Shown: positions 52,990 through 62,410, numbered from the stretch's first letter. The stretch is 64,000 nucleotides of DNA from Chloracidobacterium sp. (GCA_016716305.1 JADJWP010000002.1:1114501-1178500), one strand, 5' to 3'. A program made the numbers and translations. Notes: a model not told the origin generated them from the letters alone.

Positions 52990-53562
52990 ATGTTCCTACT
53001 GGCAAGACCGAAATATGCTGAGATCGAGGCGTACCTAGCTGCAGCTGAAAGCACCACATTCTCCTATCTGGATATCGGCGCTACTCAAACGCATCCTCCA
53101 GACGGTTATGTCGTCGACCACAATCGGGTTCAGATAGGGCGGGGTTTTGAAGACTGGGACCGGGCAAAACATGCGGTCCGTAAATGGAAAATGTTCGATC
53201 TCGGATGGGCTGAACTGCTTTTTACCGACACGCCCATCGAGAAAGATAGGATCGTTGCCATCCTCGTAAACCATTTCGGTTTCTATTCGCTCAATGCAGC
53301 CCGAATCGTCTTTACGATCAACGAGCGGAGCCGCTTTGGGTTTGCTTATGGCACTCTAACCGATCATGTCGAATCGGGCGAAGAACGCTTCATGGTTGAG
53401 ATCAACGAACGGACCGGCGAGGTTTGGTATGACCTCTTTGCCTTTTCGCGACCAAACCATTTATTGGCAAAACTCGGCTACCCGCTGACCCGCCGACTCC
53501 AGAGACAATTTGCATCAGATTCCAAGTCAGCGATGCTTCGCTCTATGGAGATAATCAGATAA
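52990..53562 (+). CDS. DUF1990 family protein
   Basis: This 190-residue protein matches the DUF1990 pattern, with DHNRVQIGRGFEDWDRAKHA near 45, then KWKMFDLGWAELLF, RIVFTINERSRFGFAYGTLT and a late AFSRPNHLLAKLGYPLTRRL. The fold is thought to be START-like; function is unknown. There is no signal peptide. It lies 12 bases upstream of polA on the same strand, so it may be co-transcribed with it. Its upstream region overlaps the tRNA-Glu promoter on the other strand. Confidence 0.8.
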   Translation: MFLLARPKYAEIEAYLAAAESTTFSYLDIGATQTHPPDGYVVDHNRVQIGRGFEDWDRAKHAVRKWKMFDLGWAELLFTDTPIEKDRIVAILVNHFGFYSLNAARIVFTINERSRFGFAYGTLTDHVESGEERFMVEINERTGEVWYDLFAFSRPNHLLAKLGYPLTRRLQRQFASDSKSAMLRSMEIIR

Positions 53563-53573
53563 GATTAACGAAA

Positions 53574-56279
53574 ATGAAACGCGTATTCTTGATCGATTCG
53601 ATGTCTCACATCTTTCGGGCTTATTTCGCTCCGATGGGTGCCAGACAGGAACCCTTACGGAACAGTAAGGGTCAGGTAACTCAGGCCGTATTCGTTTTTA
53701 CGAATATGCTTCGTAAGCTGATCAATGACGAAAGGCCCGACTATATCGCTGCAGTTTTCGACACTGCGGCCCCGACATTCAGACACGACGCATTCGAAGC
53801 ATACAAAGCAAACCGTGAGGCAATGCCGGAAGACCTGGCCGCTCAATTGCCCTTTATTGTAAGGGTTTGCGAGGCATTTAATCTTCCGATACTTAAGTAC
53901 GACGGTTTTGAGGCCGATGACATCATCGGCACGCTTGCAATAAAGGCAGCTGAAAAGGGACTTAAGGCGGTGATCGTTTCAAACGATAAAGATCTCTGTC
54001 AGCTGGTCCGTGACCCTAATATCGTTGCAATGCGCCAGAATTCAAACAACATGAAGCGGAAAGTACCGGTTCCGCCGATCGAGTGGTGTGACGAGGCATG
54101 GGTAGAAAGGAAATTCGGTGTTCCGCCGTCCAAGATCATTGACCTGCTCGGCCTAATGGGTGATTCGATCGATAATATTCCCGGGGCACCTGGTATCGGG
54201 GAAAAGGGTGCGTTAAAGCTAGTCTTGGAATACGGCTCTGCGATCGGTGCGATGGAAAATGCCGCGAAGGTCACACATAAGACATATCGCGAGAGCCTGC
54301 AGAATAATCAAGATTTAATTCGGCAGTCGCTTGAGCTTGCTACAGTGCATTGCGAGGTTCCGATCGATCTCGACCTCGACCGATTGAAATTCCGAGAGCC
54401 CGATCGTTCAAAGGCCTATGAACTTTTTCGCGAACTCGAGTTCAATACTCTCACCAAGGAGTTTTCAGATGCAGCCACACTTTTCGATATGCACGAACCG
54501 GCGGGAGGTGGCGAGCGGGTCGAACAAATTTACCAGTCAATTCGAACACGAACCGAACTTGACGGTTTGATCCGGAAGTTGTGGGAAAATGAACGGTTTG
54601 CGTTTTATGTTGACGATTCGAACGAAGCTAAGTGGCATAGTGCGTTCGACAAACTTCCCCCACTCGGAGTGGCCATTTCTTATTCGCCCGGCATTTCAGC
54701 GTATATCGATCTCGCGAACTTTGAAGGAGGCGCGCAAGCCGCATATCGGCAATTAGCAGACACGTTTGCCAACCCGTACCTCGAAAAACTTACTCACGAC
54801 TTCAAAAAGAATCTATCCGTTTTGCGCAAAATAGGAGCCGAGATCAATTCGGTCACCGATGACATAATGATCGCCTCGTACCTGCTCGATTCTGGTCGGC
54901 CCCATCACGAGATCGAGTTTCTCGCACAAAACCATCTTGACGCTTATCCGCAAAACTCAAATTCTGAGGGATTTACGGCTTCCGGGTGGCAAGCAGCTAC
55001 GCGCGCGGACTGGGTCTTTCGGCTTGCGCCGTTGCTCCGTAAGAAGATCGTTGCTGATGGCCTCATTAATGTCTACACTGAGATCGAGATCCCGGTAGCA
55101 CCGATCCTGGCAGACATTGAGACGTCCGGAATGAAGGTCGATGCAGAAGCGCTACACAAATTCTCCGAGTTCATTTCAAAAGAACTCGATGCCCTCCAGC
55201 TAAAGATCTTCTCGATCTCGGGTCGCGAGTTCAATATTGGCTCGCCAAAACAGGTCGGTGAGATCTTTGAGGAACTGAACATTGCCACCGGGAAGAAGAC
55301 CGCCACGGGACAGATTTCGACCAGCAAAGACGTTTTGGCGGAACTCGCCGCCGATTACGAGATCGCCCAATTTATAATTGATTATCGAGAACTCGACAAA
55401 TTAAAGGCGACATATGCCGATGCTCTTCCAAAGATGATAAACACCGATGGCCGCATCCACGGTGTCCTTAATCAGACTGTGGCTGCGACCGGTCGACTAA
55501 GTTCAACGGAGCCGAATTTACAGAACATCCCGGTCCGAACGGAACTCGGACAACGTATTAGAAAGGCCTTCATTCCGGAAAGAGGCAACAAACTGATCTC
55601 CGCCGACTATTCTCAACTCGAGCTTCGTATACTTGCCCATATAACCAAAGATCCGGTAATGCTTGAGGCCTACCAAAACAACGAGGACATTCATGCGAAG
55701 ACCGCCCGGCTTGTTTTTGGTGCAACGGATGAAAAAGATCTGAAAGAAAAACGCCGCCTGGCAAAGATCGTCAACTTCGGCATTGCCTACGCGGTCGAAG
55801 CGTTCGGGCTCTCGCAGCGTGTCGGCATTTCGAAACAGGAGGCGCGAAAGGTCATTGACGACTATTTTGCAACCTATAAGGGCATCCGAGCCTATATGGA
55901 CCGTATTCCGGAAGAAGCCCGCGAAAAAGGCTATGTCACGTCGCTGTTCGGCCGCCGAAGGTATTTTCCGGGGATAAAGGACCGAAATTTCGCCGTCCGC
56001 TCGCGGGCCGAACGCGAAGCTATAAATATGCCGATCCAGGGAACCGCATCGGATATCGTGAAGATCGCGATGATAAACGTTGCAAAGGCTCTTCGTGATT
56101 CCGGACTCAAGACGCAAATGATAATGCAGGTCCATGACGAACTGCTATTCGAAGCTCCCGAGGCCGAGGTGGCTGCTGCCTCCGAAATGATCAAACGCGA
56201 AATGGAATCTGCGGCCGTTCTCGATGCTCCACTGATCGCGGAGATCGGAGTCGGGGACGATTGGATGAGTACGAAATGA
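53574..56279 (+). CDS. polA: DNA polymerase I
   Basis: This 901-residue family A polymerase acts in repair and Okazaki fragment processing. Domains: 5'-3' exonuclease/flap nuclease (about 1-290: LIDSMSHIFRAYFAPMG, DGFEADDIIGTLA, VSNDKDLCQL, GAPGIGEKGALKL); a 3'-5' exonuclease-like region (about 320-510) whose acidic proofreading residues look degenerate, so proofreading may be absent; and a polymerase domain (about 520-901: DYSQLELRILAHITKDP, RRLAKIVNFGIAYAVEAFGL, and VHDELLFEAP with catalytic acidic residues). The length and order are typical. Confidence 0.95.
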   Translation: MKRVFLIDSMSHIFRAYFAPMGARQEPLRNSKGQVTQAVFVFTNMLRKLINDERPDYIAAVFDTAAPTFRHDAFEAYKANREAMPEDLAAQLPFIVRVCEAFNLPILKYDGFEADDIIGTLAIKAAEKGLKAVIVSNDKDLCQLVRDPNIVAMRQNSNNMKRKVPVPPIEWCDEAWVERKFGVPPSKIIDLLGLMGDSIDNIPGAPGIGEKGALKLVLEYGSAIGAMENAAKVTHKTYRESLQNNQDLIRQSLELATVHCEVPIDLDLDRLKFREPDRSKAYELFRELEFNTLTKEFSDAATLFDMHEPAGGGERVEQIYQSIRTRTELDGLIRKLWENERFAFYVDDSNEAKWHSAFDKLPPLGVAISYSPGISAYIDLANFEGGAQAAYRQLADTFANPYLEKLTHDFKKNLSVLRKIGAEINSVTDDIMIASYLLDSGRPHHEIEFLAQNHLDAYPQNSNSEGFTASGWQAATRADWVFRLAPLLRKKIVADGLINVYTEIEIPVAPILADIETSGMKVDAEALHKFSEFISKELDALQLKIFSISGREFNIGSPKQVGEIFEELNIATGKKTATGQISTSKDVLAELAADYEIAQFIIDYRELDKLKATYADALPKMINTDGRIHGVLNQTVAATGRLSSTEPNLQNIPVRTELGQRIRKAFIPERGNKLISADYSQLELRILAHITKDPVMLEAYQNNEDIHAKTARLVFGATDEKDLKEKRRLAKIVNFGIAYAVEAFGLSQRVGISKQEARKVIDDYFATYKGIRAYMDRIPEEAREKGYVTSLFGRRRYFPGIKDRNFAVRSRAEREAINMPIQGTASDIVKIAMINVAKALRDSGLKTQMIMQVHDELLFEAPEAEVAAASEMIKREMESAAVLDAPLIAEIGVGDDWMSTK

Positions 56280-56304
56280 CACGAAGCTACATTAATCAAC
56301 CAAA

Positions 56305-56958
56305 GTGAACACATTGGCGAGATCCGAACGAACGAAAGTGAAGCGCTTGCCGGCTCGTGGAGCTTATGACCAGGAGACGATCTATTCGATTCTCGACGAC
56401 GGCTTTATCTGCCACGTCGGATTCGCGATCGACGGGCAGCCCTACGTGATCCCGACGGGATACGCCCGGATCGGCGATCATGTGTACATTCACGGTTCGT
56501 CTGCCAGCCGGATGCTCCGAAGTCTGGCCGAGGGCATTGATGTTTGCGTTACGGTGACGCACGTTGACGGATTGGTCCTCGCACGTTCGGCGTTTCACCA
56601 TTCGATAAATTACCGATCCGTCGTCGTCCTTGGTCAAGCGAAAATGGTCGAGGACCCTGCAGAAAAAGAAATGGCGCTTGAGGCATTCACTGAGCATATC
56701 ATTCCAGGCCGATGGCCCGAGATCCGCTGGCCCAGCGAACTGGAACTAAAGGCAACAACAGTATTGAAACTTGCTATCGACGAGGCCTCGGCAAAGGTAC
56801 GCACTGGCGATCCGAAAGATGATGATGAAGACTATGGGATGAATGTTTGGGCAGGTGTTGTTCCTCTCAGTTCCAAACCCGGCCAGCCGATTCGTGATTC
56901 AAGGCTTGCCGACGAGATCGACCTGCCGACCTACATTTCCGAATACCTGCGAAAATAA
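56305..56958 (+). CDS. pyridoxamine 5'-phosphate oxidase-like flavin protein
   Basis: This 217-residue protein with a PNPOx-like split beta-barrel resembles the flavin-nucleotide-binding (PNPOx-2) group. Blocks: LDDGFICHVGFAIDGQPYVI, PTGYARIGDHVYIHGSSASR, DGLVLARSAFHHSINYRSVV, and DDEDYGMNVWAGVVPLS near the end. These proteins often bind FMN and act as reductases or stress proteins. The GTG at 56305 is used; there is a 25-base gap to polA, so co-transcription is possible. The substrate is unknown. Confidence 0.78.
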   Translation: MNTLARSERTKVKRLPARGAYDQETIYSILDDGFICHVGFAIDGQPYVIPTGYARIGDHVYIHGSSASRMLRSLAEGIDVCVTVTHVDGLVLARSAFHHSINYRSVVVLGQAKMVEDPAEKEMALEAFTEHIIPGRWPEIRWPSELELKATTVLKLAIDEASAKVRTGDPKDDDEDYGMNVWAGVVPLSSKPGQPIRDSRLADEIDLPTYISEYLRK

Positions 56959-56981
56959 AAAGGACGGGATAGGCCCGTCCT
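56957..56981 (-). terminator. terminator of tRNA-Ala unit
   Basis: AGGACGGG (56961-56968) pairs with CCCGTCCT (56974-56981) with loop ATAGG. The A-run to its left gives a U-tract on the minus strand, downstream of tRNA-Ala. It also lies just beyond the flavin protein's stop and may act in both directions. Confidence 0.7.
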
Positions 56982-56990
56982 CTGCATCTT

Positions 56991-57066
56991 TGGTGGAGAT
57001 GAGGGGGATCGAACCCCTGACCTCGGCATTGCGAACGCCGCGCTCTCCCAGCTGAGCTACATCCCC
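56991..57066 (-). tRNA. tRNA-Ala (anticodon CGC)
   Basis: The minus-strand fold: acceptor GGGGATG/CATCTCC (one G-U pair), D arm GCTCAGCTGGGAGAGC, anticodon arm CGGCG-TTCGCAA-TGCCG giving anticodon CGC, T arm AGGGGTTCGATCCCCCT, discriminator A and encoded CCA. Own promoter and terminator flank it. Confidence 0.95.
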
Positions 57067-57078
57067 TTGAGAAACTTG

Positions 57079-57107
57079 ATAATAAAAATCACGTATCAAA
57101 CTGTCAA
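57079..57107 (-). promoter_or_regulatory. promoter of tRNA-Ala
   Basis: On the minus strand TTGACA (57102-57107) and TATTAT (57079-57084) are separated by exactly 17 bases, just before the tRNA 5' end at 57066. This is a near-consensus housekeeping promoter. Confidence 0.8.
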
Positions 57108-57111
57108 GGAA

Positions 57112-57144
57112 TTCGGCTCGCTCCGTTTCCGAAAGCGAGCCGAA
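57112..57144 (-). terminator. strong hairpin after small gene
   Basis: TTCGGCTCGCT (57112-57122) pairs perfectly with AGCGAGCCGAA (57134-57144), loop CCGTTTCCGAA. It lies 27 bases past the stop of the minus-strand gene at 57172 and just before the tRNA-Ala promoter. The U-tract is weak, so it could also be a repeat element. Confidence 0.5.
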
Positions 57145-57171
57145 GGTCAAACTCTATACATCGAAATTCGA

Positions 57172-57423
57172 TTACTGCACACCCGCAGGCAAAAGCGAGC
57201 CCTTCGGATCGGATACGTATGCGAAACCATCTTCGATCTTACCTATCATTCCATGAAAGTGGATGTCAGCCCCCGAAACTACAACAACCGCGTCGCCGGG
57301 GCTTACCTTCTTATCATTGACAGGAAACTTTATGATGGTCGCGTTGCCGTTCTCATGTGCAACTGCCTCATATTCGAATGTAGCTGCGTCGAAACTAAGT
57401 GTTTGTGAAAATGAAACTTCCAT
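57172..57423 (-). CDS. small hypothetical protein
   Basis: This 83-residue cytoplasmic-looking protein opens MEVSFSQTLSFDAATFEYEA and has a beta-rich core with VNDKKVSPGDAVVVVSGADI and a C-terminal IGKIEDGFAYVSDPKGSLLP. The GDxVVV turn is reminiscent of small beta-barrel (SH3-like) folds, but no family is recognised. The gene is 34 bases downstream of the endonuclease-fold gene. A ribosome-binding GGAG is present before ATG. Confidence 0.55.
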   Translation of the reverse strand: MEVSFSQTLSFDAATFEYEAVAHENGNATIIKFPVNDKKVSPGDAVVVVSGADIHFHGMIGKIEDGFAYVSDPKGSLLPAGVQ

Positions 57424-57457
57424 TAAATTTCTCCAATTACTGACCTACTGGAGTGTA

Positions 57458-58666
57458 TTACTGCGTGAGCCGAAAGTCCAAAGCAATTGCGTCATGATCT
57501 GACAGGGGCGTCCCTTTGTCGTCCTGCAGCCTGCCGATCGTTCTGGCCGCATGGTCACCCGCTGGTTCGATACCGCGGCCGGCAAACCAATCAAGCCTGC
57601 CCGAAACGCTTCCTCCAACGCGATTTGCCGCCCAGAAAATGAACGGAAAGCACCAGGCCGGAACCCAATCCCGGAGATTGGTGTTCTTTTCGATGCTCTC
57701 AACATGATAATGAAGCGTACCTACGCCAGTTTCATTAAGTGTACGAAAATCGTAGCCACGCTTTTCCAACATTTCGAATAGCGGCCGCTCAAAATACCGT
57801 TCAGGATGCGGCAAGTGATTTTTCGCCACGTTCTTCGGCCCCATAAAGACACGCCGCCAATATCCCATTATCGCCCGCGTCGAGCTTTGCGAATTGAAGG
57901 TCGTCGTGTTCCAATCGCCACCGATCAACGTCGGCATCGGCTCGAGTGTTTCAAGATGATCGAGAATTATCTTCATCTGCATCTTGCGATGCGCCCGTGA
58001 ACAGTGGGCGTCGAGATGCACCGTAACCGCGCGAAAACGCCCGGCCGGATGTTCGATCTCGGCGATCAATGCGCGAAGCCAACCAAGCCGCTTCTCTTTT
58101 CCCCACATCTTGTCCTTGCCATTCGGAAGAGGCACGGCCCGGATATTTCTCATTGGCCATTTTGAGAACATCGATAGTCCGTGGATAGACCTCGTGTTAT
58201 CGCCTTTTGCCTCTGCCTCAACGCCGCTTCCCTTTTGCAGGGCGATATAGACCGGTGCAAATGCGTAGTTCAACCCAAGAGCCGAAGCGATCTCTTTGGC
58301 AACGAACCTGTTACTGCTGCGCGCCATCCCATGGTCAAGTTCTGTAAGCAAAAGAACATCCTTATGGCTCAGTCCTTCATGGTCTCTCAAGGCGCTGACG
58401 ATGCCATCAAACACGATCCCTCGCTCAATGTTCCAGGCGAGTGCCGATATTTCACGATTATTGTCAGACTCCGGCCGGGCATCTGAAAATTCTTCGTAGA
58501 CCACGGCATTGAGAATCCGTTCGGCCTCCACTTCGATAACTTCATGAAGCTCGGCTGCTTTCAGCGCGTCGATCGAATCGAATCTCAGAAGAGCGTCAAA
58601 GTGACGATTCAGATCGTGATCGAGATATTCTGGCGGATGCACCTTGTCGGAAAATCTGGGCGTCAT
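57458..58666 (-). CDS. endonuclease/exonuclease/phosphatase-family protein
   Basis: This 402-residue protein has a metal-dependent EEP fold (DNase I-like). Motifs: SALAWNIERGIVFDGIVSAL (Asn and Glu of the active site, near 75), DVLLLTELDHGMARSSNRFV, VTVHLDAHCSRAHRKMQ (His), LIGGDWNTTTFNSQ (Asp and Asn) and the C-terminal DKGTPLSDHDAIALDF (Asp-His). An N-terminal extension of about 65 residues is helical. There is no signal peptide. EEP enzymes act on nucleic acids, phosphoinositides or sphingolipids; the target here is unknown. Confidence 0.82.
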   Translation of the reverse strand: MTPRFSDKVHPPEYLDHDLNRHFDALLRFDSIDALKAAELHEVIEVEAERILNAVVYEEFSDARPESDNNREISALAWNIERGIVFDGIVSALRDHEGLSHKDVLLLTELDHGMARSSNRFVAKEIASALGLNYAFAPVYIALQKGSGVEAEAKGDNTRSIHGLSMFSKWPMRNIRAVPLPNGKDKMWGKEKRLGWLRALIAEIEHPAGRFRAVTVHLDAHCSRAHRKMQMKIILDHLETLEPMPTLIGGDWNTTTFNSQSSTRAIMGYWRRVFMGPKNVAKNHLPHPERYFERPLFEMLEKRGYDFRTLNETGVGTLHYHVESIEKNTNLRDWVPAWCFPFIFWAANRVGGSVSGRLDWFAGRGIEPAGDHAARTIGRLQDDKGTPLSDHDAIALDFRLTQ

Positions 58667-58700
58667 AAAAAGATTCAGGATAGCGGTTTAGAAACCAAAT

Positions 58701-58724
58701 GAAAAGAGCGGCCACAGCCGCTCT
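58701..58724 (-). terminator. terminator after ATP-grasp gene
   Basis: AGAGCGGC pairs with GCCGCTCT (58705-58724 on plus) with a four-base loop. The A-run at 58702-58705 becomes a U-tract on the minus strand. It ends the ATP-grasp gene before the endonuclease-fold gene. Confidence 0.75.
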
Positions 58725-58747
58725 CGCACACTGGAACGCTAACCTTG

Positions 58748-59959
58748 CTAGTCGTCGTATCGCTCCTTAGCCGGAGCGATCGCCAAGAAATCATCTGAGA
58801 TGCGTTGTGAATAGGTCTCCAACAATTCTAATACTCGTTCCCGTCTCTTGGAATGAAAGATCAGCCCGACATGTCTTGCTTTCTTTACCCGATAGACGAT
58901 CTCGGGCTCATCATAGCCAGACGTATCCGGCACCTCGTCCTTTGAAAGTGCTAAAGCAACACCTGCGTATTCCTTTCTTAATTTCGGTGGCTTATACGGA
59001 TCATCCTTGTCCGCGATCGAGAGCTTTGCCCATTCGCGCCATAAATTGAAGCCGCAAGCGTGCTCGAGGACGTTCGCGATATATGCTCCGCCTACCCGAC
59101 AAGCAACCTCGAGCAGGTAAAACTTGCCGTCCGATCTGCTGTGAAGGAACTCGCCATGTGTTACTCCGTTTTCGTACCCGAATGCCTTCAGTAATTTTGC
59201 ATTCAACTTTTCGAGTTCCTTACGTTCCTTTGAACCGTAATCGACAATAGACGTCGTAAAGACGCCGCCGTAATGCGTCACGGAAAAAGGCGGACGTCCA
59301 TACCGGCTTACCCCTGCACACACAACTTTTCCTTCATTCACAACAGAATCGATATGGTAAACGTCACCGTCGATAAACCGTTCGACCAGAAACTGCGAAG
59401 GGTGGTCGCGCCAATTATTTCGTTCGTCCAGATCTTTCAAGACTTTCCACACCTGCTCCTTGCTTTCGCATTTTCGGATGCCGAATGCCGATACTTCATG
59501 ACGCGGCTTGACGATCACCGGCATCTGCACCCGATCGAGAAAGACGTTTATCTCATCAGCATTGAGCGGACAGATATAATCAGGACATGGTATTCCGGCC
59601 TCATCAGCAATTCTACGCATCGCATATTTATCGCGAAAACGGATCGCATTCGAATAAGACATTCCGCCGAGCTGCAGATGTTCGCGGACCCGTGCAGCAG
59701 TCGTCACGTCAAACTCATCAAGGCCGACAACTCGGTCGATCGGCCGCGAACCCGCAATATTCGTCACGACTCGAACATAGTCTTCGACCGAGGCTTCGTT
59801 CTCAACGGTTTTCACGTCGTTTAGTGCGGTCCAGATCCACGGCTCGTCAAGCAGTTTCTTACGCGTTACCAGAGTCACATGCCAGTCGGCATTCTGGCAT
59901 TCTTCCAGAAATTCATTCCCCTTGTGCTCGCTTGCTATGCAAACAATGTGCTTTTTCAT
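58748..59959 (-). CDS. ATP-grasp family ligase
   Basis: This 403-residue protein resembles carboxylate-amine ligases of the ATP-grasp superfamily. The N-terminal preATP-grasp domain starts KHIVCIASEHKGNEFLEECQ. The ATP-grasp region includes DKYAMRRIADEAGIPCPDYI, MPVIVKPRHEVSAFGIRKC (phosphate-binding), FLVERFIDGDVYHIDSVVNE and a metal-binding HGEFLHSRSDGKFYLLEVAC with Glu-Asn-like contacts (CRVGGAYI). The product is an amide or peptide-like bond, but the acceptor is unknown. It is alone on its strand, with its own terminator. Confidence 0.82.
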   Translation of the reverse strand: MKKHIVCIASEHKGNEFLEECQNADWHVTLVTRKKLLDEPWIWTALNDVKTVENEASVEDYVRVVTNIAGSRPIDRVVGLDEFDVTTAARVREHLQLGGMSYSNAIRFRDKYAMRRIADEAGIPCPDYICPLNADEINVFLDRVQMPVIVKPRHEVSAFGIRKCESKEQVWKVLKDLDERNNWRDHPSQFLVERFIDGDVYHIDSVVNEGKVVCAGVSRYGRPPFSVTHYGGVFTTSIVDYGSKERKELEKLNAKLLKAFGYENGVTHGEFLHSRSDGKFYLLEVACRVGGAYIANVLEHACGFNLWREWAKLSIADKDDPYKPPKLRKEYAGVALALSKDEVPDTSGYDEPEIVYRVKKARHVGLIFHSKRRERVLELLETYSQRISDDFLAIAPAKERYDD

Positions 59960-60032
59960 AACAACTTCGAAAGTGCGCCGAACATATCATCAGCTAACGA
60001 ACTCCCCTGACCCTTAACTACGCCCTTCGCTT

Positions 60033-60452
60033 TCACCTGCGGAGGAAACTATCGATGCTCCAATCGCCGGAACCCTTTAACAGGAATGCGATGGCGATGA
60101 ATAGAAAAAGAAATGCCTTCTCCTGCGTCGCAAACGGATCCGAACCATGTACGCCTACCAAAGCCACGATCATCGTGATCGCGATAAAAAATGAAGCAAA
60201 TCGAGTAAACAAACCAATTGCGAGCAGAATGCCACCCGCAAATTCGGAAAGCCCGGCAGCCCAGGCAAAAAACGTCGGCATCGGGAAACCAAGCGATGCG
60301 GTGCGTTCGATCAGTCCTTCTTGCGGTGGCACCTTGCCAATTCCGTGTGCAAACGCCATCGCGATCCCGGTAAAGATCCGCAAAAGTGTCAGGCCAGCGT
60401 TTGCGGCGAACGATAGACCGGTTTCGCCGCCAAACATCAACTTATTCAGCAT
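60033..60452 (-). CDS. DoxX-family membrane protein
   Basis: This 139-residue protein has four membrane helices: AGLTLLRIFTGIAMAFAHGI, TFFAWAAGLSEFAGGILLAI, ASFFIAITMIVALVGVHGSD, and KAFLFLFIAIAFLLKGSGDW. The GxGKVPP-like turn after helix 1 and LSEFxGG in helix 2 are typical of DoxX proteins. I chose the ATG at 60452, preceded by GGAG eight bases upstream; an ATG at 60539 would add a long, unlikely N-terminus. It is a second, diverged DoxX relative of the gene at 27630. The function is unknown. Confidence 0.82.
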   Translation of the reverse strand: MLNKLMFGGETGLSFAANAGLTLLRIFTGIAMAFAHGIGKVPPQEGLIERTASLGFPMPTFFAWAAGLSEFAGGILLAIGLFTRFASFFIAITMIVALVGVHGSDPFATQEKAFLFLFIAIAFLLKGSGDWSIDSFLRR

Positions 60453-60581
60453 CTGTATTTCTCCAGTTGAGATTTTATTTTGAAGTAAAAGAATGGCACA
60501 ATTTAGGGTCAAAGACAACATAATTTGGCCTTTATACATTTCAAGGTCGCGGCTCTAACTTTAAGATTTTGGGGAATTTAG

Positions 60582-61274
60582 ATGGGTGACATAGATCTGG
60601 CGGTACTTGTTAGTCATTTGGTAATATTCATGGTCGTGCTCTTGTTGGCGATCTCTGCGCACGAAGCCGGCCATGCGTGGATGTCACACAAATTCGGTGA
60701 CGACACGGCATATATGCTTGGCCGCGTTACGCTTAATCCGGTCGCTCATACCGACCCGATCGGAACGCTGTTGATCCCGATCGTAGCGTTTATCCTGGGC
60801 TCGATCGGCGGAGCGGCAGGGAGCATTCCACTGATCGGGTGGGGAAAGCCGACGCCTGTAAATCCGCGGAACTGGACCAACTACAAGCTCGGAAACGTGA
60901 TGGTTTCGATCGCCGGTGTACTGGCAAACCTGATACTGCTGATCATCGGCATTGCCCTTACAAAAGTTCTTTACCTGTATGGTTTTACGCCAAACGACCT
61001 TTTTCGCGGCGCGACCAACCCGATAGCGATGTTCGTCAGCAATCTGATGTTTCTTAACTTATCGCTCTTCGTGTTCAACCTGCTGCCGTTTCCGCCGTTG
61101 GACGGCAGCAAAATACTTTCGACGTTCTTGCCCGAAAGTGCCCAGCCGATCCTGAATATGCTCGAACAATTCGGATTTCTGATTTTGATGTTCTTCGTCT
61201 ACATCGGGCTTTTCAGCATGATAATTTATCCATTTTACGTCGGGCTCCTTTATGTCCTCGTCGCCATCTATTAA
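60582..61274 (+). CDS. site-2 protease family (M50) membrane metallopeptidase
   Basis: This 230-residue intramembrane protease has the zinc motif AISAHEAGHAW (HExxH) in helix 1, and the third ligand in NLLPFPPLDGSKILS near 175. There are about six membrane helices, without PDZ or CBS domains: the minimal RseP/FBP-like subgroup. It is upstream of trpS with a six-base gap, so the two are likely co-transcribed. In this lineage M50 proteases can release regulators such as anti-sigma factors, but no partner is shown by the sequence. Confidence 0.9.
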   Translation: MGDIDLAVLVSHLVIFMVVLLLAISAHEAGHAWMSHKFGDDTAYMLGRVTLNPVAHTDPIGTLLIPIVAFILGSIGGAAGSIPLIGWGKPTPVNPRNWTNYKLGNVMVSIAGVLANLILLIIGIALTKVLYLYGFTPNDLFRGATNPIAMFVSNLMFLNLSLFVFNLLPFPPLDGSKILSTFLPESAQPILNMLEQFGFLILMFFVYIGLFSMIIYPFYVGLLYVLVAIY

Positions 61275-61280
61275 CCATCA

Positions 61281-62264
61281 ATGAAGAAACGCATCTTTAG
61301 CGGCGCCCAGCCGACCGGTCAACTTCACATTGGCAATTATCTTGGCGCATTGAAAAACTGGGTCGCGCTTCAAGATGAGTACGAGGCATTCTATTGCATC
61401 GTCAATCTCCACGCGATCACGCTGCCGCAGGATCCGGCGTCGCTCCGCAAGGCAACATTTGACCTTGCCCGCATCTATTTGGCCGCGGGCGTTGATCCCA
61501 CGCGTTCGACCATCTTCATTCAGTCCGACGTCCCCCAACACGCCGAACTCGCATGGACACTCTCCTGCATGGCCCGCATGGGCGAGCTTGAGCGGATGAC
61601 ACAGTTTAAGGACAAAGGCAAAGGCAACGCGGAACGTGCGGGCGTTGGTTTGTTCACCTACCCAATCCTGATGGCCTCTGACATCCTGCTTTACCAAACC
61701 GATCTCGTACCGGTCGGACAGGACCAGAAGCAGCATCTCGAACTGACCCGCGACCTCGCCGAGCGGTTCAACCGCGACTATGGCGAGACGTTCAAGGTAC
61801 CCGAGCCTTACATCCCGAAAGCCGGAGCTAGCATCAAGTCGTTGCAAGACCCCGAAAAGAAGATGTCGAAATCGGACGAGAACGCCGCCGGCTCGATCTT
61901 CCTGCTCGACGAGCCAGACGCAATCGCAAAAAAGATCAAACGGGCCGTTACCGATTCTGGAACCGATATAACGTTCGATGATTCGCGGCCCGCAATAACG
62001 AACTTACTCACGATCTATCGGCTTCTGACCGGTAAGACGGACGATGAATGCATCGAGCATTTTGCAGGGAAAGGATACGGCCACTTAAAAACAGAACTCG
62101 CCGAGATCGTTGTCGAATTCCTCCGGCCCTTTCAGGAACGCGTAAAGCAGTACGACGACGAGGCCTTGATGCAGATCCTCAAACCCGGTGCCGAAAGGGC
62201 CCGCAGTAAAGCTGCAAATACTCTCAGCACCGTTTACGAGAGAATGGGCATCACGCAGGTTTAG
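61281..62264 (+). CDS. trpS: tryptophanyl-tRNA synthetase
   Basis: This 327-residue class I aminoacyl-tRNA synthetase charges tRNA-Trp. The signature GAQPTGQLHIGNYLGALKNW carries the HIGN motif; EKKMSKSDEN is the KMSKS loop near 190; DQKQHLELTRDLAERFN and YPILMASDILLYQTDLVPVG are typical. It follows the M50 protease by six bases and is followed by a 146-base gap before the aldehyde dehydrogenase. Confidence 0.96.
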   Translation: MKKRIFSGAQPTGQLHIGNYLGALKNWVALQDEYEAFYCIVNLHAITLPQDPASLRKATFDLARIYLAAGVDPTRSTIFIQSDVPQHAELAWTLSCMARMGELERMTQFKDKGKGNAERAGVGLFTYPILMASDILLYQTDLVPVGQDQKQHLELTRDLAERFNRDYGETFKVPEPYIPKAGASIKSLQDPEKKMSKSDENAAGSIFLLDEPDAIAKKIKRAVTDSGTDITFDDSRPAITNLLTIYRLLTGKTDDECIEHFAGKGYGHLKTELAEIVVEFLRPFQERVKQYDDEALMQILKPGAERARSKAANTLSTVYERMGITQV

Positions 62265-62410
62265 GCAGTCTCGTTGTGTTGTCTGATTAAAGGTCAGTAC
62301 TTGCCCTTGCACAGGGTGATACAATTGTTTATCCCTTTGCCCATGATATTGATATTTCGAGTTAGATCTGCCGGGAATCCCTCCGGTTCCCGCGTGCAAA
62401 AGGAGCCAAT

